A stretch of 64,000 nucleotides of DNA from the NCBI GenBank assembly GCA_963556195.1, contig OY744517.1:147213882-147277881 (forward strand). Reading direction: 5' to 3'. Origin of the DNA: Sepiola atlantica. Its lineage: Eukaryota; Mollusca; Cephalopoda; Sepiida; Sepiolidae. The translations under genes were made by a program, and so were the position numbers. Below, in pieces: positions 1-15,400 of the stretch; position 1 is the stretch's first letter, and the number at the start of each line of letters is the position of its first letter. The notes beneath the pieces were generated by a model. The model was not told where the DNA came from. It saw only the letters and a list, made by a program, of their open reading frames with translations, and made no database searches.

Positions 1-224
1 AGATTTAATACATAAATAAATATAGGCTAGGTAATATCCAGTAAAGACTTACGACAACAGTCGAAAAGCAACCACACACAATTAAATTTGGTTCGCTAAT
101 ACCGATTGCCAAATATTAGTTTGCATAATAAAACAAGTAAAGTGGTTCCTTTTTCATTGGTTACTACACCGACGTATTGGAGAGGATCCTCGATCTAACC
201 TTATAATACTAAGTATTTAAGCAA

Positions 225-331
225 TATGGCATTAAATACCATATTTTTCGTCTTAGGTATGACTCGACCGAGAATTGAACCTTAGTCTCCTAGCCCATTA
301 CTGAAGACCCGAACCATTATGGCAAATAGAC
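225..331 (-). repeat. tRNA-like SINE head
   Basis: Read on the minus strand, this has a box-A-like TGCCATAATGG and, about 40 bases on, a box-B-like GGTTCAATTC. That is the spacing of an RNA polymerase III internal promoter. No cloverleaf can be drawn, so I call it a tRNA-derived SINE remnant and not a tRNA gene. Similar heads occur near 3960-4060 and 17475-17545. Confidence 0.4.
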
Positions 332-423
332 CATTGCTGTAATAAAACACCATATGTAACTAAACACATATCTCGGCCAATGGTCATTGTCAAAGATGGA
401 GATAATATGCGTGTGTGGCGCGC

Positions 424-425
424 GT

Positions 426-456
<31 letters not shown>

Positions 457-516
457 GGGGGAGAGAGACAGAGGGAAAGAGAGGGAGAGAGAAAGAGAGA
501 GAGAGAAAGAGAGAAA
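424..516. repeat. (GA)n-rich microsatellite
   Basis: Imperfect GA dinucleotide tract with GGG and AAA interruptions. It produces a Ser/Leu-rich reading frame on the opposite strand that is not a gene. Confidence 0.9.
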
Positions 517-1425
517 TAAATCTTTTTTTCATGTAAACATAGTTGGAACTACTATTAAAGGCGGTTGACAGCACCTTTTAACAAAACTATTTGCTAATTT
601 GAAAAGTTTTCATCCCAACTAAATAAATCTTTAACATACATTTTTGGCTCTCAATATTGACTAGGAAAACAGAAAACAAATCCCAGGCAACGCATGTTAC
701 CCTTAGGAGGATAAGCAGGTGGGAACAAAATATTTGCAAATTGGCAGTTTTCATACCAAGTCAATACAAACATCTTTAATTATTGAACCATATTTTTGAC
801 TGTCTAGGTTAAATCGCATAAAGACTTAAACAACAGCCGAAAGGCGACCACAGAAAATTAAACTCGGTTTACTAATCCTGAATACGACAAAAAAAAACAA
901 AATGAAATCGAAACAACACTCTGGGCAACGCTGAGTAGTAGGGTCAGCAAGTTTAAAATATAATTCTTTATTACATACATTTCTTTAAAATATACTATCG
1001 TATTTAATATACGTTATTTATTTAATTCATTAACGTCATTTAATACAATACGGGATGATTTTGTAAAGTACAAAACGTCCGCAATTGGGAAATATTAGAA
1101 ACTATTTCGGACTTCGCTAACTCTCAGCTAAAGTGGTCCAGTGGTCCTTATTCTAAAAATTGTTCACTTTGTAAATTTTCTATGTTGCCAGCCCCGTGGA
1201 TAATTGTTACCCGTTTATATAATACAGAATTTGTTTCCGCTAAAACACAGGTATCCTATAACAAGCAATATTCACACTGTTCTGTCCTAAGGGGGATTTC
1301 CTTCTCCCTGAGAAGTGGTTAGTTTATTGTTAATCGCATAGGCCTCTTCCGTACCAGGGAATGCCAACGGAACAGTTCAGACATTTTTGTAGGCCAGTGC
1401 ACTTGATTCACCTACAAAGAAGCAA

Positions 1426-1446
1426 ATAAACACATACACACAAACC

Positions 1447-1518
<72 letters not shown>

Positions 1519-1541
1519 GGTTTGTGTGTATGTTTATATAT
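1426..1541. repeat. (TA)n tract between inverted unique arms
   Basis: A TA tract of about 34 units (1449-1516) lies between ACATACACACAAACCCC on the left and its reverse complement on the right. The whole block is therefore a near-perfect palindrome apart from a 2-base indel. It could form a hairpin or cruciform, or could record an inverted duplication across the tract. Confidence 0.85.
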
Positions 1542-1789
1542 ATATCGAAATGAATCAATGCGAAAGTTTTTTAAAATCTATCAGTCCTATATTGCCATCG
1601 AAACGGGTTACTGTTATTTAAATAAATAAACGCTAACATATTTTAGACACTGAGATAAACGATCCAATGACAATCATTTCAATGCCTAATTTGCATAACA
1701 ATTTTTCTAAATTTCATAATAAATTAATGTTTTGTGCTATTCATTTGAAATTTTATTGCCCTATTTTGTTTCTCCTCTCTCTCTCTCGC

Positions 1790-3132
<1,343 letters not shown>

Positions 3133-3193
<61 letters not shown>
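3133..3193. repeat. (TA)n microsatellite, right flank of mariner
   Basis: Pure TA tract beginning at the base after the mariner right inverted repeat, so it is the other half of the invaded tract. Confidence 0.95.
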
Positions 3194-3198
<5 letters not shown>

Positions 3199-3371
3199 TG
3201 TTTCGTAGATATTAACAGTAATTAATTTAAGTGATTAAAATGAAAAAAAAATGGATTACGTACCAAACACTTTTCTTAAATTAAGCTAACATCGCTTGTG
3301 ATAATTTTTACCGATAGGCATAAGTGATAAGAGAAAAAAGAAGTTGAGACTGGCTGTCTTATTCACTTTCT

Positions 3372-3373
<2 letters not shown>

Positions 3374-3446
<73 letters not shown>
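3374..3446. repeat. (TA)n microsatellite
   Basis: Pure TA tract. The Ile/Tyr repeat reading frame across it is an artefact. Confidence 0.95.
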
Positions 3447-3451
<5 letters not shown>

Positions 3452-3819
3452 ATTTTTTTTATTTATAAAGACATGTACAAAATCTGCGACATTTGCATAT
3501 CGATGTTATTCATCAACAGCTATTAGAAACTGAGATCTCATCAGGGAAAATTTAAATCCGATCCTTATATCAGATCATATTTGGGAAAAAGGAAATGGGA
3601 GAGAGAAGAAAAGAAAAGAAACAAAAAGGAAAAAAGAAGATGTAAAATTTAGAAAGTCACGTGGTTAAATTTGAGATCGTTGAAAATCAAATATAATATA
3701 ATATAAAAAAACTAAAATATATAATAAACTCGTTGAGGATAGATAAAGAGTGAGGGGAAGGAGGAGAAAAAAAAAGAAAAAGGGGGAAAAAGGAGGAAAA
3801 AAACTCTTGGCTTATGTTA

Positions 3820-4370
3820 CGACTGGTAGTAGATGGTGTTCGGGTTTTTGAATCTCTAGCGTCTAGCCACGCTGACGAGATTAGTCGTGAAACGACAGAA
3901 CAGCTGTCTGTGGTTGACTATCTACTGATAGATCGGTACTATGTATTACAACCGTTCAGTGTTGCTAGATAAGCAAATGTTCTAAGCTGAATTCGAAACC
4001 CGGCCGTCTTACCCATTACTCTATTAGCACAAGCGACGAGCTAAGTGAAATCTAAATGCGTATATTAAGCATTTCTAGCAGCCGAGGGTGCGCTATTCTT
4101 TTACAAAGAACTATACATTACCGCTAATAGAAACCGGTGATCTCTATTACCAGATGGCTCAACCGACGAAGATGAGGGGATTTGTATAATCCAATAATTG
4201 TTTCGCTGTATCACAGTTATTCAGTGTAGCAAAACAAGTAAGTATTTACATCTGAATTTGAAACTCGACCATTTTTTTTTCAAAACAGCCGGACATCTTA
4301 TCTTAGGTGTGCAACCGTGTGCAATGGTCTCTCATTACTGAACAATCTATCTATTACTGTTTTTACACCT
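3820..4370. repeat. SINE-like dispersed repeats, gene-free
   Basis: It contains box-B-like GGTTTCGAATTC on the minus strand (about 3985-4000) and a second similar block at about 4240-4330. CTGACGAGATTAGTCGTGAAAC (about 3872-3893) resembles a hammerhead core but does not fold into a valid one. A hairpin with arms GACAG/CTGTC follows. No coding region is seen. Confidence 0.4.
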
Positions 4371-4811
4371 TCTTCGTTCAACTCAGCTTCTTCGATAGAC
4401 TCAGTTCGAAATTATCCGATCGATTTTAATCTTCTGTCGAGTTTTATACTAATCAATAATTTCTGATCGGCATTAATAATGCACACCACACTTACTATTT
4501 CATATAGTTAAGATCGATTCCTATGGAAATTAGATTCCAGAGTAAAAATGAAGCTCACTATTCAAAACTATAAAATGGTATAAATCCATAAATCGACACA
4601 TCAAATTAATGACTTACTTGTGATTTATTGTCAGTTTCAAAGCAGAAGACATTTGAGAACATTTGGCATGAAAGCTCATTTTTTTAAACTGTTTAATTTG
4701 ACAACATTTTTTATTTAGACTTTTTTCAAGTATGCTTTTTATCCTCCTAGAAATATGTGTTATCTTTCTATCTGCTTCGAAACCGACAATAAATCTCAGT
4801 ATGATATGTAA

Positions 4812-4815
<4 letters not shown>

Positions 4816-4865
<50 letters not shown>
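4816..4865. repeat. (TA)n microsatellite
   Basis: Pure TA tract directly upstream of the first unit of the 350-bp satellite. Confidence 0.95.
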
Positions 4866-4869
<4 letters not shown>

Positions 4870-4870
4870 T

Positions 4871-5721
4871 GTACATATTTACAGACAAGGCGTCATAGCC
4901 TGGAAGGAAAACGCAAGACTATACGCATCAATATCGAAAGTTAGATCCTTGTTCAAGTTAGACATTCTGATGACGACTGTGAGCCAGAAACACGTGTCTA
5001 CGAATTATTTTAATGTACGTATAGAATTTAAATATATATATATATAATAACGAAAAATACGTCTTATAGGGTTAAGGACGACTAATAATGCAACATTTTG
5101 CATCTTTATCACTTAGGAAGTGAAACAATTGATATAGTAGTATATAACTAAAAAGCAACACACGCTACAATCACCAATAAAACAATTAGATTAAAATACA
5201 TTAAATATTTAGGTGATAAAAACCGTACATATTTCCAAGCAAGGCGTCATAGTTCGGAGGAAAACACAAGACTATAGACATCAATATCGAAGGTTCGATC
5301 CTTGTCCAAGTTAGACATGCTGATGACGGCTGTAAGCCAGAAACACGTTTCCATTGATTACTTTTATGTACGTATAAAATTAATAAAATTTATAAAGTAA
5401 CACAAATTACGTCCTATAAAGTAAAGGGCGACTAATAATGTAATCTCGTGCATTTTTATCATTTAGGAAGTGAAACAATTGATATAGTAGTCTATTACTA
5501 AAACGCAACAGATGCTACATTCACCAATGAAAACAATTACATAAAAATGTATGAAATATTTAGGTGATAACAATCGTACATATAACCAGGCAAAGCGTCA
5601 TAGTTCGGAAGAAACACGCCAGACTATAGACATCAATATCGAAAGTTCAATCCTTTTCTAAGTTAGACATGCTGATGACGGATGTGAGCAACAAACACGT
5701 GTCCATGGATGTATGTATAAA

Positions 5722-5727
<6 letters not shown>
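4871..5727 (+). repeat. Three-unit satellite, ~352-bp period
   Basis: Units begin with GTACATAT at 4871 and 5225, and with GTACATATA at 5576 (periods 354 and 351). The third unit is cut off by a TA tract. Each has AAGGCGTCAT and a stretch ending in ATCCTTGTC.AAGTTAGAC. Unit 2 carries GGTTCGATCC, a perfect tRNA box-B sequence, suggesting the monomer came from a tRNA-derived SINE. No coding frame is conserved between units. Confidence 0.8.
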
Positions 5728-6290
<563 letters not shown>

Positions 6291-7079
6291 TGGAAAAGCC
6301 AAAATTCAACATTTGAAAAAACATTAAGAAATGGATAGTGAAAAAAAAGTTCGTGTAAAAAAGATATGTGGTTTGTCCAGTTGGTAATTGTCCGTTGATA
6401 AGGTGTCCAATGAAGGGAGATTTAGATGGAGAAGAAAAGTTTTTCGTGAAGGCAGCATGGGAAAGCGTTCAAAAATGTAGTAACTCTAATAGTGAGATGT
6501 TGAGTTCAGATCGTAGGTGGAGCGTACTTAATCGGAATTAATGTGAGAAATCGGGCCATTTAAAAAATACTTCCTGGGCCGGAGCTGAATTGATTACAAA
6601 TGACTTTGGTAGTTAAATATTTAAGCAATTCTAAGAAGAAATCCGAGGCCAAAATGAGGAAGTGGGCTGGAGAAAAGGAAAGTGACGCATAAAGGGAAGA
6701 AGGTGGGAGGGTTAGTTGAATGGGCCATGGCTGCTGCTGGAAAGGGAAAGGGAGGGAGGAGGTAGGGTTCTAGTGATAAGGTTATTGTTGGTAGTAACTA
6801 AATCCGATGCGAGTGGGGATTTTTAGGTCAATTGAGTGTATATATTATTTGAAAAGGGGGGGGGGTCCGTAATTAAAACGGATTTTGAACGAAAGACAGA
6901 AATAATTTCGAAAGTTTAAAAGGGTTTCCGTTGGGAAAAATTAGGGTTCCAATTAATGAGAATCTGTAAGTTTAAATGTTGAAAATGTAATAAATCGGGC
7001 AAAGACTAATGTTTCATAGTTAAATGTTCTAAAGAGTTTAAAGGGGTTCCCAGTTGGTTAAATGTATAATTAAATAAGA
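6291..7079. other. Gene-free stretch
   Basis: No open frame of note and no recognised repeat. Composition is moderately purine-rich with a G10 run near 6856. Confidence 0.5.
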
Positions 7080-7150
7080 CAAGCCCAAATGTATAATTAA
7101 ATAAGACAAGCTCTTATTTAATTATAAATTTAATTATACATTTGGGCTTG
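7080..7150. repeat. Short perfect hairpin
   Basis: 23-bp perfect inverted arms at 7080-7102 and 7128-7150 (starting CAAGCCCAAATG) surround a 25-base spacer that can itself pair in part. It may be a tiny foldback element. Confidence 0.8.
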
Positions 7151-7159
7151 CCTTATTTG

Positions 7160-9480
7160 TACTCTTAAGGATCGTTGTCATTTTGCTTCAAATGTGTTGA
7201 ATTGTTGAAGAAGGAGATTCAAATTTATTCAAGACTGATTGTCTGTGTTTGTTGTCAAATCCATCCCATTATTAAAAAACATGGCTCATAAATAAAAATG
7301 AGTAATCTGAACGAAACGTGATAGCAAAAAACTTTTCCGCATTTATCCGGATGACGAATGATTGATTCGAAAATAAAGCGAATCAAATGGCAAACATGGC
7401 GAGTAATGCCTCGTGCGTGGCGGATTAAGTCCTTAAAAGAAACGTCAACGCGTTATTCTTTTGAAATGATATGCTATTTATGTATAAATAGATTTAAATG
7501 TAACCTTCCCTAGGAGTGTGTACTTGGCTGAATGATTTTAGTCGTGGCTCATGAACAAACGATTTGAAGTTCAAATCGCATCGGATCTAGTGTTATCATT
7601 TACGCATGTACTGCCTTGGCCCTGTGCTATTCCTCTGTGGAGTAGGCGTGTCCGCTTTGGGTGAGATCAACCCATGCCAATAAATGTGATTTAATGTTGA
7701 ACAACACTTACCCCTTGATCACTGGTTTCTTGAAGCCTAGTAACATGACCAACCATCGTTATTTTGCTGGCATTTCCCCTGCAGATGTGAGACGCAAATT
7801 TACCAGCCGATTACAGATCACAAAGCCTACCAGTAATAAACGCCATCACCTTGATAGACGTGAACCAACGGCTCAACGACTAAAGTCAAGGAGAAGCTTC
7901 CCCAGCCATACCCAATCCCTAAACACATCTCGGGAAGAGACCAGAGTGCAGCAGCTGTGGGCCAGAGGGATAGAGAATTGTCCCTTCTGAAGCCCTCCCT
8001 CCTGGATCAAAAGCACTGTTGATCCAGTTGGTTCGCCTGAGGGGCGATCAAAAGTTTCAATAGCCAAAATGAAGCTACAAACGTGACCCAACCACCTGAG
8101 AATTTCCTTTTTTACTAATGAGTCATCGCAAATAAAGACCCAGATGCCACTCGAGGATATGGGTTAAGGAGTTTGTCAGGTGGACTGTGAGATAGCACCG
8201 TGATGATTCGTAACGATGGCTAAAACTGGACAGAATTGAGAGGGGGACCATACGATTATGAACTGCTTGATCATCCCTCTCCCATCCAACCAATCCAGTT
8301 TGAAGTTAGAGATTGCAGAGTTCAATGGTATTGCGTAAAGAAATGAGAACTTCTAGTATAACCACGTGATTCAAATACATTATTTTATTCGTAGAAAACG
8401 GTATCGAGAATTTAAATCAGTAATTTACCAGTGAATGTTCATGGAGTGGATAATTTACAAATCAAGTTTTGAATGTGTATTTTTAGCGATCGTTATGTCA
8501 TTTTGCTTCAAATGTGTTGAACGAGATTCAAGTTAGTTCAAGACTAATTCTTCTGTCTTTCTCTTCAAACTCATCCCATTATTTAAAAAGTGGACCATAA
8601 ATAAAAATGAAAAATCTTAACGACACATGACAGTGAAATACATTTCTACGTTTATCCGGATGACGAATGATTGATTCGAAAATAAAGCGAATCAAATGGC
8701 AAACATGGCGAGTAATGCCTCGTGCGTGGAGGATTAAATGCTTAAAAAAACGTCAACGCTTTATTCTTTTGAAATGATATGCTATCTATGTATAAATAGG
8801 TATGAATGCAATCTTTTGTAAGAATCAAAGAGTGTTTGATTGGCCAAATTGATGCAGGTCTGGTTTATAGAATAAGTTGTGCCAAGTTCAAATCGTATCG
8901 GATCTAGTTTGATTATTTACGCATGTACTGCTCTGTGCTATTCCTCTGCGGGGTAGGCGTGCCCTGTGTGGGTGAGATAAATCCATGCCCATATATAAGA
9001 CCCAGTGTTGAACAACACCTACCGCTCTATCACTGGCTGACTGAAGTCTACAAATCGGAACAACCTATATATCCTTGGTGTATTACACCTGCAGATGTGA
9101 GGCAGGAAGTTGCCAGACGATTGAAGTACACAAGAAGCTTCAGCCATTTCCAGTTAACATCATATCAGGAAGAAAACCAGCTATCGTACAGAGGGATAGA
9201 GAATGCCCCTCTCTTTTTTTCTACTGACTTGAAACCGCCCCTTCTGAAGCCCCTTCCATTGGCTCAGAATCATAGTTGATCCAGTGGACGATCAAAAGCT
9301 GCTATTTTTAGATGGGGTTACAAAACCAATCCAATCATCAGCAAATGTGGAGAGAAAGACAATACTTGTCTGCCCGCTACTATCTAACCAGTGTAGCTTG
9401 AAAGATGTGGCAAAGTGATAGTGAACAGAACTGCGCAAAGAAGTGTGAAACTGTCGTATGACCACGTTCTTTAAATTCTT
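7160..9480 (+). repeat. Tandem duplication, ~1.3-kb unit
   Basis: Two diverged direct copies, about 7160-8480 and 8481-9480. The most alike block (7345-7500 against 8655-8810) is nearly identical for about 150 bp and includes TTTATCCGGATGACGAATG, GGCAAACATGGCGAGTAATG and a TATA-like TGTATAAATAG. Downstream each copy carries a box-B-like AGTTCAAATCG.ATCGGATC and CTGCAGATGTGAG. Open frames at 7661-7990 and 8923-9279 share a weakly similar stretch (ISPADVRRKF against ITPADVRQEV). Otherwise they differ in frame and length, so I do not call them genes. The copies may be an element with a pol III-like head, or a duplicated non-coding locus. Confidence 0.7.
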
Positions 9481-11050
<1,570 letters not shown>

Positions 11051-11112
11051 TCTATATATATGTAAATAAATATGTATATATATATAAAACGATATATGTA
11101 TATATATAAAAC

Positions 11113-11184
<72 letters not shown>

Positions 11185-11266
11185 CATATATATATATATA
11201 TATATATATAACAACTATATATATAAATCTCTCTATATATATATAAATCTCTCTCTCTATATATAA

Positions 11267-11320
<54 letters not shown>

Positions 11321-11337
11321 CTCCCCCTCTCTATATA

Positions 11338-11383
<46 letters not shown>

Positions 11384-11586
11384 CATATATATATTAGACT
11401 ATATATATAAAATTATATATATATATATATATAAATATATATATATATCAAATACTATATAAATATAAATCTCTCTATCTCTCTCTATATATAACAATAT
11501 ATATATATATAAACACATATATATAACTATATATATATAAAATATGTAAATATATAAATGTCTATATATATATAAATATGTATATA

Positions 11587-11633
<47 letters not shown>

Positions 11634-11669
11634 ATTCATTTATATATGGAGATAGATAGGAGGAGAAAG

Positions 11670-11702
<33 letters not shown>
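11051..11702. repeat. Long TA-rich composite microsatellite
   Basis: About 650 bp of TA runs broken by TAAA, CTCTCT and TATG words. It yields several Ile/Tyr reading frames on both strands, none of them real genes. The regular interruptions suggest repeated expansion of a few interrupted units. Confidence 0.93.
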
Positions 11703-12323
<621 letters not shown>

Positions 12324-12384
12324 TAGAAAGTCCACCATATGATATACTACTGTATTATTGCACACACCTGCTCTATCTAGGATA

Positions 12385-12730
12385 TTAAACACTGACTCAA
12401 GAGCAACGCAGAGTACCTTTTCTGGTATACAATCTTATAACAAAATACAGTGAAAAATTTTCTCCTGTGCAACGCGATGTTTAAAAGCACCTGCTGTATG
12501 TAGTATTTCTTTATCTTAGACATTGATGACAACCGCGCAACGCCGAGTAAACACACATTCTCTACATAGTATATTGGACACATTGGATAAACTTATACCA
12601 CTTACTAAATATAATACTATATATTATGGCTCTCGGGCAACCCTTAGTTAAGAAAAGACAGAGAAGTTCTTTCTCCTGGGCAACGCTGCCTTTTAACAAA
12701 CTTGCTCTCTCTATGATGCTGATCAATTTT
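12385..12730. repeat. Degenerate repeats of a GCAACGC motif
   Basis: The motif CTC.TG.GCAACGC, or a close variant, recurs about five times at roughly 50-100-base spacing (near 12401, 12468, 12537, 12637 and 12688). Related words occur at 30036-30071 and 63547-63570, where they lead straight into TA tracts. Confidence 0.6.
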
Positions 12731-12888
12731 AGACTACTATATACCATTTACCAAATATAAATCTGTAATCTTACATTCATTGCTCCCGCTTTCGAGCGCT
12801 ACTGAAACCACCCAAATAAAATTAAGGATGCCTTCAGTGCACTACTGAAACCAACCTTTCTGTATTTCTTGCCACTCTCCCTCCCTAG

Positions 12889-13055
12889 TCCGAAGAGAAG
12901 AAGATGCCGAGCCGAAGGAATACATTGAAATTACAGTTTCTTTCCAAAATAATGTAAAAAACCTCGACCTTACTGACGAAATTAGCTCCATTGAGTCCTT
13001 AAAGGTGCACTTAGAGCCGGCAATACTTTCATTATATTCCCCGATTTATTTTACA
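12889..13055 (+). CDS. Possible isolated host exon, unknown protein
   Basis: A pyrimidine-rich run ending CTCCCTCCCTAG (acceptor at 12887-12888) is followed by an open frame of 55 codons from 12891, with TAA at 13056. The peptide contains KEYIEITVSFQNNVKNLDL and TDEISSIESLKVHLEP, a balanced composition unlike the translated microsatellites around it. The strand-helix pattern would suit a ubiquitin-like fold, but I do not recognise a family. The best donor (AAAG/GTGCAC at about 13003) is weak. It could be an exon of a gene whose other exons lie outside the window, a relic exon, or chance. Confidence 0.35.
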
Positions 13056-13134
13056 TAAGAATCACCTTTTTTATTTTATGTAGACTCTCTAATCCTTTTT
13101 CTATAAGGCGCATACCCTAACACACAGACATTGA

Positions 13135-13136
<2 letters not shown>

Positions 13137-13199
<63 letters not shown>
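13137..13199. repeat. (TA)n microsatellite
   Basis: Pure TA tract. Confidence 0.95.
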
Positions 13200-13202
<3 letters not shown>

Positions 13203-13271
13203 GGGGAATAAAATCTCTCGATTTTGATGATTTCTTCCTGTGTTTAATTTGCTTTTTATTTTGTCTTTTTC

Positions 13272-13358
<87 letters not shown>
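13272..13358. repeat. (TA)n microsatellite
   Basis: TA tract with one TAAATA interruption near its left end. Confidence 0.95.
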
Positions 13359-13361
<3 letters not shown>

Positions 13362-13779
13362 GCGTACACCCTCCGTCAAAAGATAATGAGTAAAAATTAT
13401 GCTTCGCCAGTTTTCGCACTAATATTCCTATGTGACATAAAATTATGTCAATAATTAAATTTTTCATACCGTTGACTTTTTATTTTGAGTGGAGGAATTT
13501 TTTCCAAATTAATTTCGGATGGCGGGTTAAGTTTAACTTTCCTATGTAAGTCTTTATAATGGTTTGTAATGTTTTTTTTTATTTCAATAGGTTAAAGCTG
13601 AACTATCGCGAGTCAAAAAATACATTTATATTAACTACATTTTATATGTGTTATCCAAAGATGACTGTTTCGAAGATTCGAAACCCTAACCATATGTGAT
13701 CAGCAATGTCACGAATCTTACCCATGTATTTTGTTTATTTTCATTTAATAGAATCCTATCCAAATTAAGATCCATTTCT
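13359..13779. other. Gene-free stretch
   Basis: AT-rich unique sequence with nothing recognised. Confidence 0.5.
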
Positions 13780-14965
13780 AAAATATTAAGATCCATTTCC
13801 GAAGTATGTAGGTCCATTTCTGAAATATTAAGATCCATTTATAAAATATTTAGATCGAGTTCTTAAATATTAAGGTCCGTGTGTAAAATATTAAGATCTA
13901 TTTCTAAAATATCAAGATCCATTTCTGAAGTATTAAGACTCATTTATAAAATATTAAGACCCATTAATATAAATATCCATCTACAAAAGTAAAAAAATAC
14001 AAAACAGACTATTTCATGCTTTGGAAATCTCATACATTAAGATTGACAATTTGTATTATTTGAATTATTCGGACAACTATTTTGATGTAGTCTAAAATAT
14101 TAAAACCAATTTCAAAAATATTAAAACCAATTTCTAAAATATTAAAACCATTTCTAAAATATTAAAACCAATTTCTAAAATATTAAAACCAATTTCTAAA
14201 ATATTACGGTCAATTTCTGAAATATTCACGTCTATTTCTAAACATTAAGGCCCATTTATTAAATATTAAGGTACATTTCTTAAATATCTAAAACCATTTC
14301 TAAAATGATAAGACCCATTTCTAAAATATTCACGTCTATTTCTAAAATACTGAGACCCATTTATTAAATATTAAGGTACATTTCTTAAATATTAAGACCA
14401 ATTTCTAAAATATTAAGGTACATTTCTTAAATATCTAAAACCATTTCTAAAATATTACGGTCAATTTCTAAAATATTCAAGTCTATTTCTAAAATACTAA
14501 GATCCATTTATTAAATATTAAGGTACATTTCTTAAATATTGAGACCAATTTCTAAAATATTAAGGTACATTTCTTAAATATCTAAAACCATTTCTAAAAT
14601 ATTAAGACTCATTTCTAAAATATTAAGACCCATTTCTAAAATATCAGAACCCCAAGTTTTAAAAAGTTAAGACCCATTACTAAAACATAGAGCTCCATAT
14701 TTTAAAAATATTAAGATCCTTTTCTAAAATGTTATGGCTGATTTATAAAATATTATAGTTCATTTCTTAAATATTTGATCCATTTAAAATATTATGGTTC
14801 ATTTCTAAAATATTAACACACATTTCTAAAATATTAGGACCAATTTTTTAAATATAAAAAACAATTTCTAAAATATTATGGTCCATTTCTAAAATATTAA
14901 GACCTATTTCTAAAATATTATGGTCCATTTCTAAAATATAAAGACCTATTTCTAAAATATTAAGA
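13780..14965 (+). repeat. AT-rich minisatellite, ~21-bp unit
   Basis: About 1.2 kb of repeats of an approximate unit ATTTCTAAAATATTAAGACCC, with variants ending ACCA, GTAC, GTCC and GTCA. A gap of non-repeat sequence lies near 13985-14090. Adjacent variants recur in blocks (GGTACATTTCTTAAATATCTA appears about three times), showing higher-order duplication of several units. There is no coding potential. Confidence 0.92.
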
Positions 14966-14969
14966 TTAT

Positions 14970-15400
14970 GGATGTTATTCTCACAACATTTCGGCTGATT
15001 TAATCTCCGACTTACTTGTCAGACTTAGGATTCTTTATTTTGAACTCAGGAATCTGTACAGGATTTCAAACAGAATCTTTTATTCAATCCACGGAAGTAG
15101 TTGCTCTCGTCCCGTCAACTATTACCGGGTAGAAGTTTTAAGTAATTCATAATTGTATTCTAAATATCGCCCGCACTGAGGATTGAATCTTGAACCTCCA
15201 GAAGACTGTCGCTTTGAACTGATTATTACTTAGCGCTTATATAAGTTGCGCCACGGGTCCTTGATAGTGTATTTAGAGCAAGCTATCCACGTAGCTTAAA
15301 ATAGGTCCGTTCAAAATTCTGTACAGATTCGACAAGGCGCATCTGAAGAAAACATCTCAGTCAGGTTTTATTCTTTATAGCATACATGTATACGCATAAA
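14970..15400 (-). repeat. Dispersed repeat, also found at 29505-29740
   Basis: Read on the minus strand, AGGTTCAAGATTCAATCCTC and GTGCGGGCGAT (about 15165-15200) match words at 29515-29545. A block around 15308-15360 resembles 29587-29670 in the other orientation. The two loci appear to be rearranged copies of one SINE-like family. Confidence 0.5.

Larger units (their letters stand above)
1..1400. other. Gene-free stretch with dispersed-repeat debris
   Basis: No credible coding region is seen. The stretch holds imperfect direct repeats: positions 50-113 resemble 822-885 (shared ACAACAGYCGAAA.GC.ACCACA), and 583-665 resemble 723-808. The end (about 1337-1400) resembles part of the repeat family at 52090-52430. 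The open frame on the minus strand over 317-574 is only the translation of a purine-rich microsatellite. Confidence 0.6.

Noticed and set aside
317..574. 85-codon Ser/Leu-rich frame on the minus strand
   Set aside because: It is the complement of a GA microsatellite with no coding signature.
3872..3893. CTGACGA...GTGAAAC as a hammerhead
   Set aside because: GAAA is not adjacent to stem II, and stem III would place G at the cleavage position.
13780..14965. CRISPR-like array
   Set aside because: The units are contiguous with no unique spacers, in a eukaryotic AT-rich context.
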